Shown here piece by piece: positions 1-8,078 of a DNA stretch of 64,000 nucleotides. Made by a program: the position numbers and the translations under genes. The stretch is from IMG/VR virus record IMGVR_UViG_3300026484_000295, positions 108,405-172,404 of that record; one strand, 5' to 3'. Every line of letters begins with the position of its first letter. Position 1 is the first letter of the stretch. The DNA comes from a virus. A model generated the notes under the pieces. It ran no database searches. It was given only the letters and a program-made list of their open reading frames with translations, and had not been told where the DNA came from.

Positions 1-1435
1 AGTCAGATGCCGTTACAAATCGATCTTGAATACTTCTTAACTTTCTGGCCATATATTTGATTTGTTCATCACTTTCTGCCGGGGTACCATCTTTAGCACT
101 AAATCTATCTATAACATCTAAGCTTAATGACGAAGATTGTGTTTGTTCAATGTAACTATCGAAATATTCTACATCTAAACTTATAGCTGGGATTTTTGCA
201 TTCACCACATTCATAATTTCATCACTATTATTAAAATTTTTTCTATAAAATAATAATGTTTTTGCAGCAGGTAAAAGAATTTCTGAATTTTTACCATCAC
301 CAAATAATAATTCTATATGTCCATCTGGAGTATTATTTACTTCATAAGCATATTTATGAGTGTGATTATTTAAATTATCAACTTCAAAATAAGTTCTTAA
401 TAAATTATCTTGTGCATCATATTGACGTACTAATGTTTTATTATCAAATATATTTTCTTCATATGAAGTCATCTTAAAGTTTTTTATAGATTTTGTTACT
501 TCTATTGGTCTAGTAAATGTACCACCTTGAATTGCAGGTATATACATAAATACATTTTTATCCAAAATATTATAACCTTTATCATATCGTAATGTAAATT
601 CAAATCCGGCCTCATTAAACGGAGCATATAATGCATCTTCATTATAAGATAGCGCATCTTCTGTATTTTCACTATTAAAATAAGTAATACTATCAAATAA
701 TAAACTTTGTAGCTCAAAGGGCTTGTCCTGTCCCATATATTCTGGATATATATTAGTATTTGGTTTATATCTCATTTGAAATTTATCTATAAAAATTGAT
801 CTTTCAAAATATTCAAAATTATCTTCTACTATACGTTTCACTTTAATATTTTCAGTTTCTTTGAAATCAGATAACTTATCAAATATATTATCTAGTGTAT
901 TCATAAAATCTTCGGCCGTTACATTTTTCAACAAATAATCTAATTTATATTGAAAATATCTACTTACTGTAAATTCAATAGGTACAAAGGTTATATCGTT
1001 GGTTTTTGAAAGTATATCATTTACAGATCCAACATTTTTAACCTTATTTAGAATCTGTGCTCCAGATGCACCATTTGAAAGGTCTATTTTTAAAATTGAA
1101 ATCGAGGGTTTAATTCTAGCATATTTATATCCCAACATATCTGCAATTTTAATTATGTTTTTTCTTTCTTTGGCAGAAGATAAATACACTTCATTCATAT
1201 TAGTATCCATACGATATGCCATCATTTCACCATAAAATGCAAATAATTCAATCAACATCATAACATAATCAGATCTGAAATAATCATTATAGTTCGGATA
1301 AGTTTGTTCAATATAATCTTGAAGTGTTTGCCTAATAGAATGAAAATCATATTCCTCAAAATTATAATTTTCGATAAGATTAGTGAATTCCGTAGATAAT
1401 TGTTTAACTTCTCTTTCAAAAGTTTTTACTGCCAT
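1..1435 (-). CDS. 6: Baseplate wedge protein gp6-like (partial, C-terminus off the window)
   Basis: Reading leftwards from an ATG at 1435-1433, the frame stays open for 478 codons to the window edge, so only the N-terminal part is visible. The region around residues 45-90 has the pattern typical of T4 gp6 and related baseplate J-like proteins: FRSDYVMMLIELFAFYGEM, then AYRMDTN, then LSSAKERKNIIKIADMLGY. In T4, gp6 dimers join neighbouring wedges into the baseplate ring and hold the inner baseplate around the hub. The start has a good Shine-Dalgarno (AGAGG) and its leader is an exact inverted copy of the leader of the divergent gp4 gene. The family call is from recalled sequence patterns; the role is by homology. 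Confidence 0.85.
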   Translation of the reverse strand, partial: MAVKTFEREVKQLSTEFTNLIENYNFEEYDFHSIRQTLQDYIEQTYPNYNDYFRSDYVMMLIELFAFYGEMMAYRMDTNMNEVYLSSAKERKNIIKIADMLGYKYARIKPSISILKIDLSNGASGAQILNKVKNVGSVNDILSKTNDITFVPIEFTVSRYFQYKLDYLLKNVTAEDFMNTLDNIFDKLSDFKETENIKVKRIVEDNFEYFERSIFIDKFQMRYKPNTNIYPEYMGQDKPFELQSLLFDSITYFNSENTEDALSYNEDALYAPFNEAGFEFTLRYDKGYNILDKNVFMYIPAIQGGTFTRPIEVTKSIKNFKMTSYEENIFDNKTLVRQYDAQDNLLRTYFEVDNLNNHTHKYAYEVNNTPDGHIELLFGDGKNSEILLPAAKTLLFYRKNFNNSDEIMNVVNAKIPAISLDVEYFDSYIEQTQSSSLSLDVIDRFSAKDGTPAESDEQIKYMARKLRSIQDRFVTASD

Positions 1436-1558
1436 ATTAACCTCTTTTTTCCTATTTCCTTTATTTATTCTATTTTTAAACAATTTTTTATTAAAACATT
1501 AAGCTTAACCATTTATTTAAATAAATAAAGGAAATAGGAAAAAAGAGGTTAATATGGC
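1431..1558. repeat. 39-bp perfect inverted repeat around divergent gp6/gp4 starts
   Basis: Positions 1431-1469 and 1520-1558 are exact reverse complements, separated by 50 bp. Each arm contains an AATAAATA late-promoter-like box, an AGAGG ribosome binding site, the ATG and the first bases of codon 2. The two divergent genes therefore have the same leader. A transcript entering from outside would fold the two arms together and hide the start site. Confidence 0.9.
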
Positions 1559-2009
1559 ATCAGGAAGCTGGAAACAGGGAAAATACACACCAACGAACCC
1601 AGATAAATATAAAGGGTCATTACCAATAGTTTTTAGAAGTAGTTGGGAAAGAAGAGTTTTTTATTTCTTAGATCATCACCCAGCTGTTATATCTTGGGGT
1701 AGCGAAAGTATAATTATACCGTATATTTATCAAGTTGATAATAAACAGCATAGATATTATATAGATGTTGATTTTATAATTAATGATAAAGATGGGAAAC
1801 AAAAAAGGTATATAATAGAAATAAAACCTCACGATCAAACAATCCCTCCAAAACCACCAAAGAAAAAATCAGCAAAAGCTATGCAAAGATACAACCAACA
1901 GGTTTTGGCTTTTCAAAAAAATCAAGATAAGTGGATGGCAGCTGAAATTTGGGCTAAAAAAAATGGATATATTTTTAGTATATGGACAGAAAAAACATTA
2001 GGTTTATAA
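1554..2009 (+). CDS. 4: Head completion protein gp4-like
   Basis: This 151-residue protein matches T4 gp4 (also called gp50/4), which acts with gp2 on filled heads before tail joining. Visible similarity runs through most of the length: an N-terminal NPDKYKGSLPIVFRSSWE segment (about residues 15-32), a central IIPYIYQVDNKQHRYYIDVDF block, and an IIEIKP motif near residue 103. The D, E and IxIK pattern is that of a TnsA/PD-(D/E)xK nuclease fold, so a DNA-end-processing activity is possible. It is transcribed away from gp6 from the shared inverted-repeat leader, with AGAGG seven bases before the ATG. Nothing looks truncated; length is close to T4 gp4. Confidence 0.85.
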   Translation: MASGSWKQGKYTPTNPDKYKGSLPIVFRSSWERRVFYFLDHHPAVISWGSESIIIPYIYQVDNKQHRYYIDVDFIINDKDGKQKRYIIEIKPHDQTIPPKPPKKKSAKAMQRYNQQVLAFQKNQDKWMAAEIWAKKNGYIFSIWTEKTLGL

Positions 2010-2028
2010 ACTCTGCGAACATAAAAAA

Positions 2029-2056
2029 AGCCAATAATTAAAAATAATTATTGGCT
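2029..2056 (-). terminator. Rho-independent terminator after the major capsid gene
   Basis: A perfect 12-bp stem (2029-2040 with 2045-2056) and an AAAA loop lie between the converging gp4 and gp23 genes. On the minus strand the stem is followed by a run of seven U, a standard intrinsic terminator. In the plus direction the U tract is poor, so it mainly ends gp23 transcription. Confidence 0.85.
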
Positions 2057-2084
2057 ATTATATAGTTAAATATTAATTTAGGAA

Positions 2085-3308
2085 TTAACCTAAATTAACA
2101 CTTACTTTACCATAGTATGCATCAGCACCCATCATATTGTCAGCGATACCATATCTAGTACTTAACATTACTCTAGGCATAAATGAATTACCATCTAAAA
2201 TTGTTGGAGATACTTCTAATGGTACATATGGCATATAAACAATACCAGTATCAGTTTCAGTATTACCTTTGTAACCCATTAAAATATCATCAGTTGTTCT
2301 GATAATATCAGTAAAAACTTTAAATCTACCTTCAATTGTTCCAGCTAAACCAATGTTTGTTGGATCAACATATGAACTTGCAGATGGAGCAAAGTTAAAA
2401 GATTTAAGAGTTTGAAGAATTGTTAAAACATTAGGATTAACGATCATCCAGTTTGCAGCCCCTCTTCTAGTTCTTACAGCAATTTGATTAGAAACTTCTA
2501 ATACTTTAGTGTACATAGCTTGATATTTTTCAGCCATTGAGTTAGTTCCAGAAACATTACTATAATCATAGTTTGCTGTATAACCTACTTTTGATTCAAT
2601 AGTTTGTAGTAATTCTCTATCAATATCATTAGCAATTGTTTGTGCAAGCGCTGTAATCATTTCTTTTTCAATATTGATACCTAATGAAGCTTGAGCATCT
2701 TGTGCTGCTTCTAAAGACCATTGTGCTGCTAATTTTCTTGTTTTAGCAGTTACAGTAGTTTGAGTGAATTTTAAAGTTGTTTCTTTAAACTCATTGTAAG
2801 TTGGATTAGCAACTGTATTAAGAGTCATTTTTTCACCATCTTCAGTAGTCATTTTACTTGCATACTGATTAACACCAGCTACATATGATACTTCTGCTCC
2901 AGCTGGGTATGTTACATTTGTACCATCAACAGTTGCTTTTGGAGCATCTGGGTCGTTTTGTACTAATGCATTATATCTAGCTGCTTCTGCTGTTGCAGTA
3001 TTAGCATCACCTAAATCAATTACTGAATCAGATGCATAAACATATTTAAGAGACATACATATACCTGTTCTCTCTTTAAGTGGTTGAACACCTACTAATT
3101 GATCAGCAACAACATTTGTCATTACTCTTCTTGCCAAAGGCATAATTAATTTTGGAACCGATTTGATAGCTCCACTAAAAGTAGCTTCATTTAAAGTTTC
3201 AGCATAATTCGCTTCATTTTCTAAGATTACTCTCATAGAATCTTTTTTGTGTTCAGCTACACCTTCTAATAATGATTCTACTAACATTTTTGGTTGTACT
3301 TGTGCCAT
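2085..3308 (-). CDS. 23: Major capsid protein gp23-like
   Basis: 407 residues, shorter than T4 gp23 (521). It has the gp23 signature in the first third (SGAIKSVPKLIMPLARRVM, then VADQLVGVQPLKERTGICMS) and the conserved C-terminus with DNMMGADAYYGKVSVNLG. The T4-type surface insertion domain seems absent or reduced. A likely prohead protease site lies in ETLNEATFSG: cleavage after Glu41 (L-x-E, then A) would leave a 366-residue mature shell protein, as in T4 where gp21 removes the N-terminal segment after an LTE site. A perfect late promoter lies 48 bp upstream and an AGGAG ribosome binding site precedes the ATG. The terminator beyond the stop makes this a probable single strong late transcript. 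Confidence 0.93.
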   Translation of the reverse strand: MAQVQPKMLVESLLEGVAEHKKDSMRVILENEANYAETLNEATFSGAIKSVPKLIMPLARRVMTNVVADQLVGVQPLKERTGICMSLKYVYASDSVIDLGDANTATAEAARYNALVQNDPDAPKATVDGTNVTYPAGAEVSYVAGVNQYASKMTTEDGEKMTLNTVANPTYNEFKETTLKFTQTTVTAKTRKLAAQWSLEAAQDAQASLGINIEKEMITALAQTIANDIDRELLQTIESKVGYTANYDYSNVSGTNSMAEKYQAMYTKVLEVSNQIAVRTRRGAANWMIVNPNVLTILQTLKSFNFAPSASSYVDPTNIGLAGTIEGRFKVFTDIIRTTDDILMGYKGNTETDTGIVYMPYVPLEVSPTILDGNSFMPRVMLSTRYGIADNMMGADAYYGKVSVNLG

Positions 3309-3355
3309 TTTAATTTCTCCTTAAAAAGAACTTCTGTTTTTTATTATTTCATTTT

Positions 3356-3363
3356 TATTTATA
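3356..3363 (-). promoter_or_regulatory. T4-type late promoter for major capsid gene
   Basis: Perfect TATAAATA on the minus strand, followed by AAAA, 48 bp before the gp23 start. This is the sequence recognised in T4 by gp55 with gp33 and gp45; a gp55 homologue is encoded at 48774-49379. Confidence 0.85.
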
Positions 3364-3421
3364 TCGATATTTTAAAAAATATCATTTTTTAAAAGATTTT
3401 AACCTTATTTTAATAAGATTT

Positions 3422-4651
3422 CTATCTAATTCCCGCTAATGACATTAAATTTGTCAATTCATCTGATGTTTTTGTTTCTGTATCACCTGAACTTATTGAA
3501 GTTTGTACCGATTCAACAATCAATTCTTCTTTAATTTCTTGTTCAACATTTTTAATAACTTCTTCTTTTGAAAAACCTGCATTAAAAGTATCTACAACTG
3601 ATTCCATTAAAGTATCAATTTGTGTTTCAAGTTTATCCGATTCAATATTTTCAGCTAATTTTTCTAAAGCTTCTTTTTTATCATCAGTTAAGATTGATCC
3701 TTTTGATTCAACAATTACTTTTTTCTTTAAAGTTTCAACTTCTATTTGTGACTCTTCTAATCTTGCATGTTCTTTTTTCAACATATCTTTATATTGTTCA
3801 ACTTTTGCTTCAGTTTCTTTTTTCATTTCAAGAATTTCTTCTGCTACTTCTTCATCAATATTCCAATATTGTTTAACAATACCTTTAATTGATTCTAATA
3901 ATTCTCTACCTTGAACTTCTTTCATAATAGATTCTTTATCAGCTTTAACTTCAGCTAATTCTTGTTCTAAGAAAATCTCTGTTGATGTAACTAAATTTTC
4001 TTTTATAGATTCGATTCTTTCATCAGCTTCAGCTTTCATTCTTTCTTCTGTTTCTCTTATAGCTTCTTCTACTCTATCAATAGATTTAGATTCAACTAAT
4101 TCAGATTCTGCTTCTTCTAAATTATTTTCTAATTCATTAATTGTTTCAACTAATTCCTTATTTAATAATTCCGCTTCTTCTAATGATTCTTCTAATTCAG
4201 TAATAATAGATGTACTACTCTCCATAGCAATTTCAAATGTATTATTAAATTTTTCCTTTGCTATATCAAATGCAGCCTCGTATTTTGCTTCTAATTCTTC
4301 AGTTAATTTCGCTTCTGCTTCTTCTAAATCACTTTCAGAAATATTTACAAAAGGTTTTGATTCTAATTCTTCAATATTATCTTCAAGATTTTCTATTTCC
4401 TCTTTTGCCGCCTCAGCAACACTTTTAGCTTCCTCTAACTTTGTTTTATAAGATTCTTCTAACGTTTTAAAAGTTTCTTCAAATTTAGTTTTAGCAGCTT
4501 CAAAATTTTCTTTAGCTTTTGCTTCAACTTCAGCTCTTACCGCTTCTTCTCTCGCCGCAATAGCTTCTGTTAAAGAAACTTCTAAAGTTTCTTTTACTTC
4601 ATCTGTTAAAACATTATTTTCCAATAATGGTTTTAGGATTTCTGTCATCAT
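3422..4651 (-). CDS. 22: Prohead core scaffold protein gp22-like
   Basis: 409 residues, highly charged, rich in Glu, Lys and Ala and almost entirely predicted coiled coil (for example LEESYKTKLEEAKSVAEAA). No enzyme motif is visible. Its place between the protease gene gp21 and the capsid gene gp23 is the T4 order 21-22-23, which is the main reason for the gp22 call; T4 gp22 is shorter (269 residues). The sequence is full of LEEA and similar L-x-E/A steps, which match the gp21 cleavage preference and fit a scaffold that is chopped up during maturation. The start used is the first of two consecutive ATG codons; either is possible. It ends 113 bp before gp23. Confidence 0.8.
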   Translation of the reverse strand: MMTEILKPLLENNVLTDEVKETLEVSLTEAIAAREEAVRAEVEAKAKENFEAAKTKFEETFKTLEESYKTKLEEAKSVAEAAKEEIENLEDNIEELESKPFVNISESDLEEAEAKLTEELEAKYEAAFDIAKEKFNNTFEIAMESSTSIITELEESLEEAELLNKELVETINELENNLEEAESELVESKSIDRVEEAIRETEERMKAEADERIESIKENLVTSTEIFLEQELAEVKADKESIMKEVQGRELLESIKGIVKQYWNIDEEVAEEILEMKKETEAKVEQYKDMLKKEHARLEESQIEVETLKKKVIVESKGSILTDDKKEALEKLAENIESDKLETQIDTLMESVVDTFNAGFSKEEVIKNVEQEIKEELIVESVQTSISSGDTETKTSDELTNLMSLAGIR

Positions 4652-4679
4652 AGTCTAACTCCTGTTCAAGCTTTTTCTT

Positions 4680-5318
4680 TTATTTATTTTTATTTATTAC
4701 AGAATTCAAAAACTTCTGAATTTCTTTAGTAAAATATTTTTGAGCTGCTTTATCTTCAACTACAGCTTCACTTAACGAAACAATTTTTGGATCATTATAA
4801 ATTATATTCAATGATTCTTGTAAACTATTTGGAAACGCCTCTGGTGCACTTGGTGTAGCAACAATATCCACAGTAATTAAATTAAAAGATTCTACTAATG
4901 TAATACCATCTTCATGTTTTGTTGAACCAGAACCCCTAGAAGAAACACCTAATTTTATACCCTCTTTAAGTAAAGCTTTAACAATTTCACCTTTTGGAGT
5001 ATCTAATATTTTAGCTCTACCAATCACATCATTACCATTCCAATTAAAACTCTCAATAACATGTGAGACATTATTAAGATTTACCGTAAGTGCCTCAGGG
5101 TGTTCTAATTCACCTAAAACAGTATATCCTTTTAGCATTTTATCTTGAATTTTAGATACTGCCTCTGTTAAAACAGATTTAGGATAAATTCTACCATTAC
5201 CATTTTTGGCTTCAGACTGCATAAAAATACCTTCTAAATACCAATTTTTACCATCACTTTTTGATTCTTGTAAATTAGCTATATTTGGTGCTAATGACTC
5301 AATTAATAAATCAGCCAT
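4680..5318 (-). CDS. 21: Prohead maturation protease gp21-like
   Basis: 212 residues, about the length of T4 gp21. Serine protease of the herpesvirus-assemblin type that degrades the scaffold and trims the shell protein. Visible catalytic elements are GELEHP with His73, GVSSRGSG with Ser126/Ser127, and the downstream TVDIVATPSAP segment that carries the conserved Asp151. The N-terminal LEGIFMQSEAKNGNGRIYPK block is also diagnostic. An LQES step at residues 16-19 could be a self-cleavage site. It starts two bases after the upstream small gene stops, so translation is probably coupled, and it is followed by the scaffold gene. Confidence 0.93.
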   Translation of the reverse strand: MADLLIESLAPNIANLQESKSDGKNWYLEGIFMQSEAKNGNGRIYPKSVLTEAVSKIQDKMLKGYTVLGELEHPEALTVNLNNVSHVIESFNWNGNDVIGRAKILDTPKGEIVKALLKEGIKLGVSSRGSGSTKHEDGITLVESFNLITVDIVATPSAPEAFPNSLQESLNIIYNDPKIVSLSEAVVEDKAAQKYFTKEIQKFLNSVINKNK

Positions 5319-5320
5319 AA

Positions 5321-5536
5321 TTACTCCTCATTAGATAAATCTTCTGATTCATCTAATTCTTTCTTTAATTCTGCTTCTTCATCATTAGGATTTTTATATG
5401 TACCACCAAATACCTCTTCATTTGAAAGATATTTTTTTCCAGCCATATATTCAGCTAAAGATGTTTTTAATGCTTCTCTTGCACCATCAAAATCTTCACC
5501 TTCAATTGCATCAACCATTTTTCTAATATTTGACAT
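5321..5536 (-). CDS. Small acidic prohead core protein (gp67/gp68-like)
   Basis: 71 residues with an amphipathic N-terminal helix (about residues 1-35, MVDAIEGEDFDGAREALKTS) and a strongly acidic C-terminal tail. In T4 the small core proteins gp67 and gp68 lie just upstream of gp21, and this gene has the same place and character. Sequence alone is too short to choose between them. The Shine-Dalgarno is GGAG and a weak late box (AATAAATA, 5595-5602 on the minus strand) lies about 60 bp upstream. Translation is probably coupled to gp21. Confidence 0.55.
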   Translation of the reverse strand: MSNIRKMVDAIEGEDFDGAREALKTSLAEYMAGKKYLSNEEVFGGTYKNPNDEEAELKKELDESEDLSNEE

Positions 5537-5713
5537 GTCTTAATCTCCTTACAATTTTTTAAAATTTATTGCGCAAAAAAATTGTTTTCATTAGTATTTA
5601 TTACAATTAAATCTTTTTTTATATATTTTATGTGTTTTTCATAAATATAATACATCATTAAATTATATTTGTTTCATTATTTTTAAATTTGAAGATAATA
5701 AATGTGAGGGGGG

Positions 5714-5739
5714 TTATCTGGAGAAAATTCTCCAGATAA
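5714..5739. terminator. 12-bp hairpin downstream of tail tube gene
   Basis: A perfect inverted repeat (5714-5725 with 5728-5739) with a two-base centre sits 21 bp beyond the gp19 stop. On the minus strand it is followed by a run of C, not U, so it is not a standard intrinsic terminator. It may end or protect the gp19 mRNA. The rest of 5540-5759 holds no gene that I can see. Confidence 0.45.
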
Positions 5740-5759
5740 AATTATTTAAGAATTATTTT

Positions 5760-6449
5760 TTATTTTTGTGAAAATGCATTAGATGTAGTAGCATTTGAAT
5801 CATCTGTACCATCATCCACAGCAGTACCATAACTAAATGAAGGCATCCAAGTAGTAAAGTTAGCGTATCTAATACCTAAATTTACAGATGAAAGTCCTGC
5901 ATCATCCGAATAGTCTAAAGTACCAAAATCACAAGTCATTACTACACACTTGTGATAATACCATGCCATTAATGCCGTTCCATCACCACTTAATTCTTCC
6001 GCAGTCATGTTGAAAAAATATGCTGCAGCAGATTTAGCATGATAATTAGTATCAAAGTTTGCTTGTTTTTGTAGTTGTGTTTGAGCTGCTCTTGAAACTG
6101 CTCCGTCTAATGAGTCATCCAACTCAACTGTTGCTTGATCTTGAGTTTTTCTACCTGCAAAATAAACTTTTGAGTTTAACTTAGGTACTTCAATCTCAGC
6201 AAATGTAACATTAGGTTTTGTTATTGTTTTAACATGATGTCCTACAGCTCTAAATACTCCAAATTTAACTCTAAATCTGTGCATTAATTTTACTTCAACA
6301 TCCTCTACGTTATGAGCTCCGTCACCACCAACATTAAATGCTGCCGATCCAAATTCATTTCCACCAGTAGCTTTAGAATCAGCAAATGCATCTGCTGCTG
6401 CCGCAGAAGTTCCTACTGCAGTTCCATTATCTCCATTATACCATGCCAT
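5760..6449 (-). CDS. 19: Tail tube protein gp19-like
   Basis: 229 residues. The C-terminal two thirds resemble the T4-like tail tube monomer that stacks in hexameric rings inside the sheath: KLMHRFRVKFGVFRA, then NVTFAEIEVPKLNSKVYFAG, then a TVELDD segment. The first 50 residues are Ala/Gly/Asp-rich and low in complexity and are absent from T4 gp19 (163 residues), so they may be a flexible or surface extension. A perfect late promoter and AGGAG site precede the start. Unlike T4, the gene lies downstream of the portal rather than next to the sheath gene, which is 12 kb away at 18259-20826. Confidence 0.8.
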   Translation of the reverse strand: MAWYNGDNGTAVGTSAAAADAFADSKATGGNEFGSAAFNVGGDGAHNVEDVEVKLMHRFRVKFGVFRAVGHHVKTITKPNVTFAEIEVPKLNSKVYFAGRKTQDQATVELDDSLDGAVSRAAQTQLQKQANFDTNYHAKSAAAYFFNMTAEELSGDGTALMAWYYHKCVVMTCDFGTLDYSDDAGLSSVNLGIRYANFTTWMPSFSYGTAVDDGTDDSNATTSNAFSQK

Positions 6450-6491
6450 AATTATATCTCCTTTATGAGTTATTTTTCTATTTCTTTTAAT

Positions 6492-6499
6492 TATTTATA
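6492..6499 (-). promoter_or_regulatory. T4-type late promoter for tail tube gene
   Basis: Perfect TATAAATA on the minus strand, 43 bp before the gp19 start and just beyond the end of the portal gene. Confidence 0.8.
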
Positions 6500-6533
6500 T
6501 CGAAATAATTTTTCTTTTAATTTAGAAATAAGT

Positions 6534-8012
6534 TTATTCTCCACCTTCAATCTGAGTTTGAATTTTTGACCATTTTTTAAGTTGTGTAATATTTTCTTGA
6601 ACTTCTTCTTCTGACCAACCAAGTACTTTCTTTTGTAAATATGTAGGCGCAAATTGCTCCATAGGAAAGCCTGTAAATACCGATTGTCTTTGAATCATTT
6701 TTTCTAATTCTTGATTTTCAGCAACATTTATTGACTCTCGCCATTTCATATTTAATTGATCTGATGAAATATTAATTCCCCGTTCTTTAAGAAACTCAAT
6801 AAATAATGATTTAAAAGACCATAAAAATTGTTCCCTGATTTCTGTAAGCCATTTACCGAACCTTGCTTCTTCTGCTAAAGCACTCCCGACTTTACCATCA
6901 TTCCAAGTAGGTTGATTTTCTAAATTGAAATATGAACTTGGGACCCGCATACCAGCTATAAGTTTTTTGTAAAAATAATTAACATCAGCTATTTCACCTA
7001 AATTTGAAGCACCCGGTAAAGTTTCAACTCTTGATCCTCTACCATCAGCTCTTTGGGCAAAGAAATAATCTTCCTGCATTGATAGTGGATTGAATGATGA
7101 TGCTATACCTAACTCTTTAGATTCCTGAGATGCTGCCGTTCTTCTTCTTTTAATTTCTTCTTTAGTTTGAGTTACAACTTTTTCAGCAATTTTTGCAGGT
7201 GCTTTACCAACATCAATATAAAAAACTCTTCTTTCTGGCGCTCTTACAATCCTATAAATAATCAATGAATCTTCCAATAATGAAACTTTTTTCCAATATG
7301 GAAATATACTTTCTAAATAACTTTCACCAAAAGGGAAAAATTTAGAATTTTGTCCCTTATTCATAAATCTAACCATTGATGATGAAGGTATGATATAAAA
7401 TTCTTCTCCCTCTTTAACTGCTATACCTGCCGTCTTATCTTCTGATGCCTTTGATAGGTTTTGGTATTTTAAAAATTGTAAATAACTTCCCATTTGTGCA
7501 GAGTCAATTTTTGATTTAGCAATATAATAATTTAATGGTTCAATTCCAACTTCATCATATTCAATAAAATCAATATCCTTATTTTCTATTCTTCTTAAAC
7601 CTGCAATTCTGTTTTCTTTATTTTTAACAACAAAATAAAATGAATCCCCATATTTTAGTGATTGTCTTACCGCAAACGGTAATATCTCTTTCAATTTTAA
7701 GGTATCTGTAAATTGACTTATAGCTTTAGATAATACATTTTCTGGGACTTTATCATCAGTATCAAATAGGAAAGGGGAATTAGCTATCGGTTCAAACATA
7801 AATATTTCTGTTGATATTATATCCAACGCTAAATGAATTTCTGGGTAACGATCCATTTCTTCATAGGTTTCATATCGTTCTAAACGTTTTCCACTCTGCT
7901 CTACAAACTGTGTAAATGCTTCCATATATGACATCCACATAGGTGTTGGAGACTCCATTAATGATTCATCCTCATTCAAATAATGATTTAGTTGTTCATT
8001 TAATATTTCCAT
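6534..8012 (-). CDS. 20: Portal vertex protein gp20-like
   Basis: 492 residues, close to T4 gp20 (524). Portal proteins form the twelve-fold ring at one capsid vertex through which DNA is packaged. Diagnostic stretches are YEEMDRYPEIHLALDIISTE near residues 48-67, the central FMNKGQNSKFFPFGESYLE region, and PTWNDGKVGSALAEEARFGK near residues 365-385. It has its own perfect late promoter 29 bp upstream. It lies directly downstream of the tape measure gene and upstream of gp19. Confidence 0.92.
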   Translation of the reverse strand: MEILNEQLNHYLNEDESLMESPTPMWMSYMEAFTQFVEQSGKRLERYETYEEMDRYPEIHLALDIISTEIFMFEPIANSPFLFDTDDKVPENVLSKAISQFTDTLKLKEILPFAVRQSLKYGDSFYFVVKNKENRIAGLRRIENKDIDFIEYDEVGIEPLNYYIAKSKIDSAQMGSYLQFLKYQNLSKASEDKTAGIAVKEGEEFYIIPSSSMVRFMNKGQNSKFFPFGESYLESIFPYWKKVSLLEDSLIIYRIVRAPERRVFYIDVGKAPAKIAEKVVTQTKEEIKRRRTAASQESKELGIASSFNPLSMQEDYFFAQRADGRGSRVETLPGASNLGEIADVNYFYKKLIAGMRVPSSYFNLENQPTWNDGKVGSALAEEARFGKWLTEIREQFLWSFKSLFIEFLKERGINISSDQLNMKWRESINVAENQELEKMIQRQSVFTGFPMEQFAPTYLQKKVLGWSEEEVQENITQLKKWSKIQTQIEGGE

Positions 8013-8040
8013 TTAATACCCTTTTATACTTAATTATTAT

Positions 8041-8048
8041 TATTTATA
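8041..8048 (-). promoter_or_regulatory. T4-type late promoter for portal gene
   Basis: Perfect TATAAATA on the minus strand, 29 bp before the gp20 start. Confidence 0.8.
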
Positions 8049-8078
8049 TATATTTTTTCCATAAATTATAAATATCTT

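Noticed and set aside
256-1235. Short frames on both strands within the gp6 region
   Set aside because: The long gp6-like frame running to the left edge explains the region; the others are shadows.
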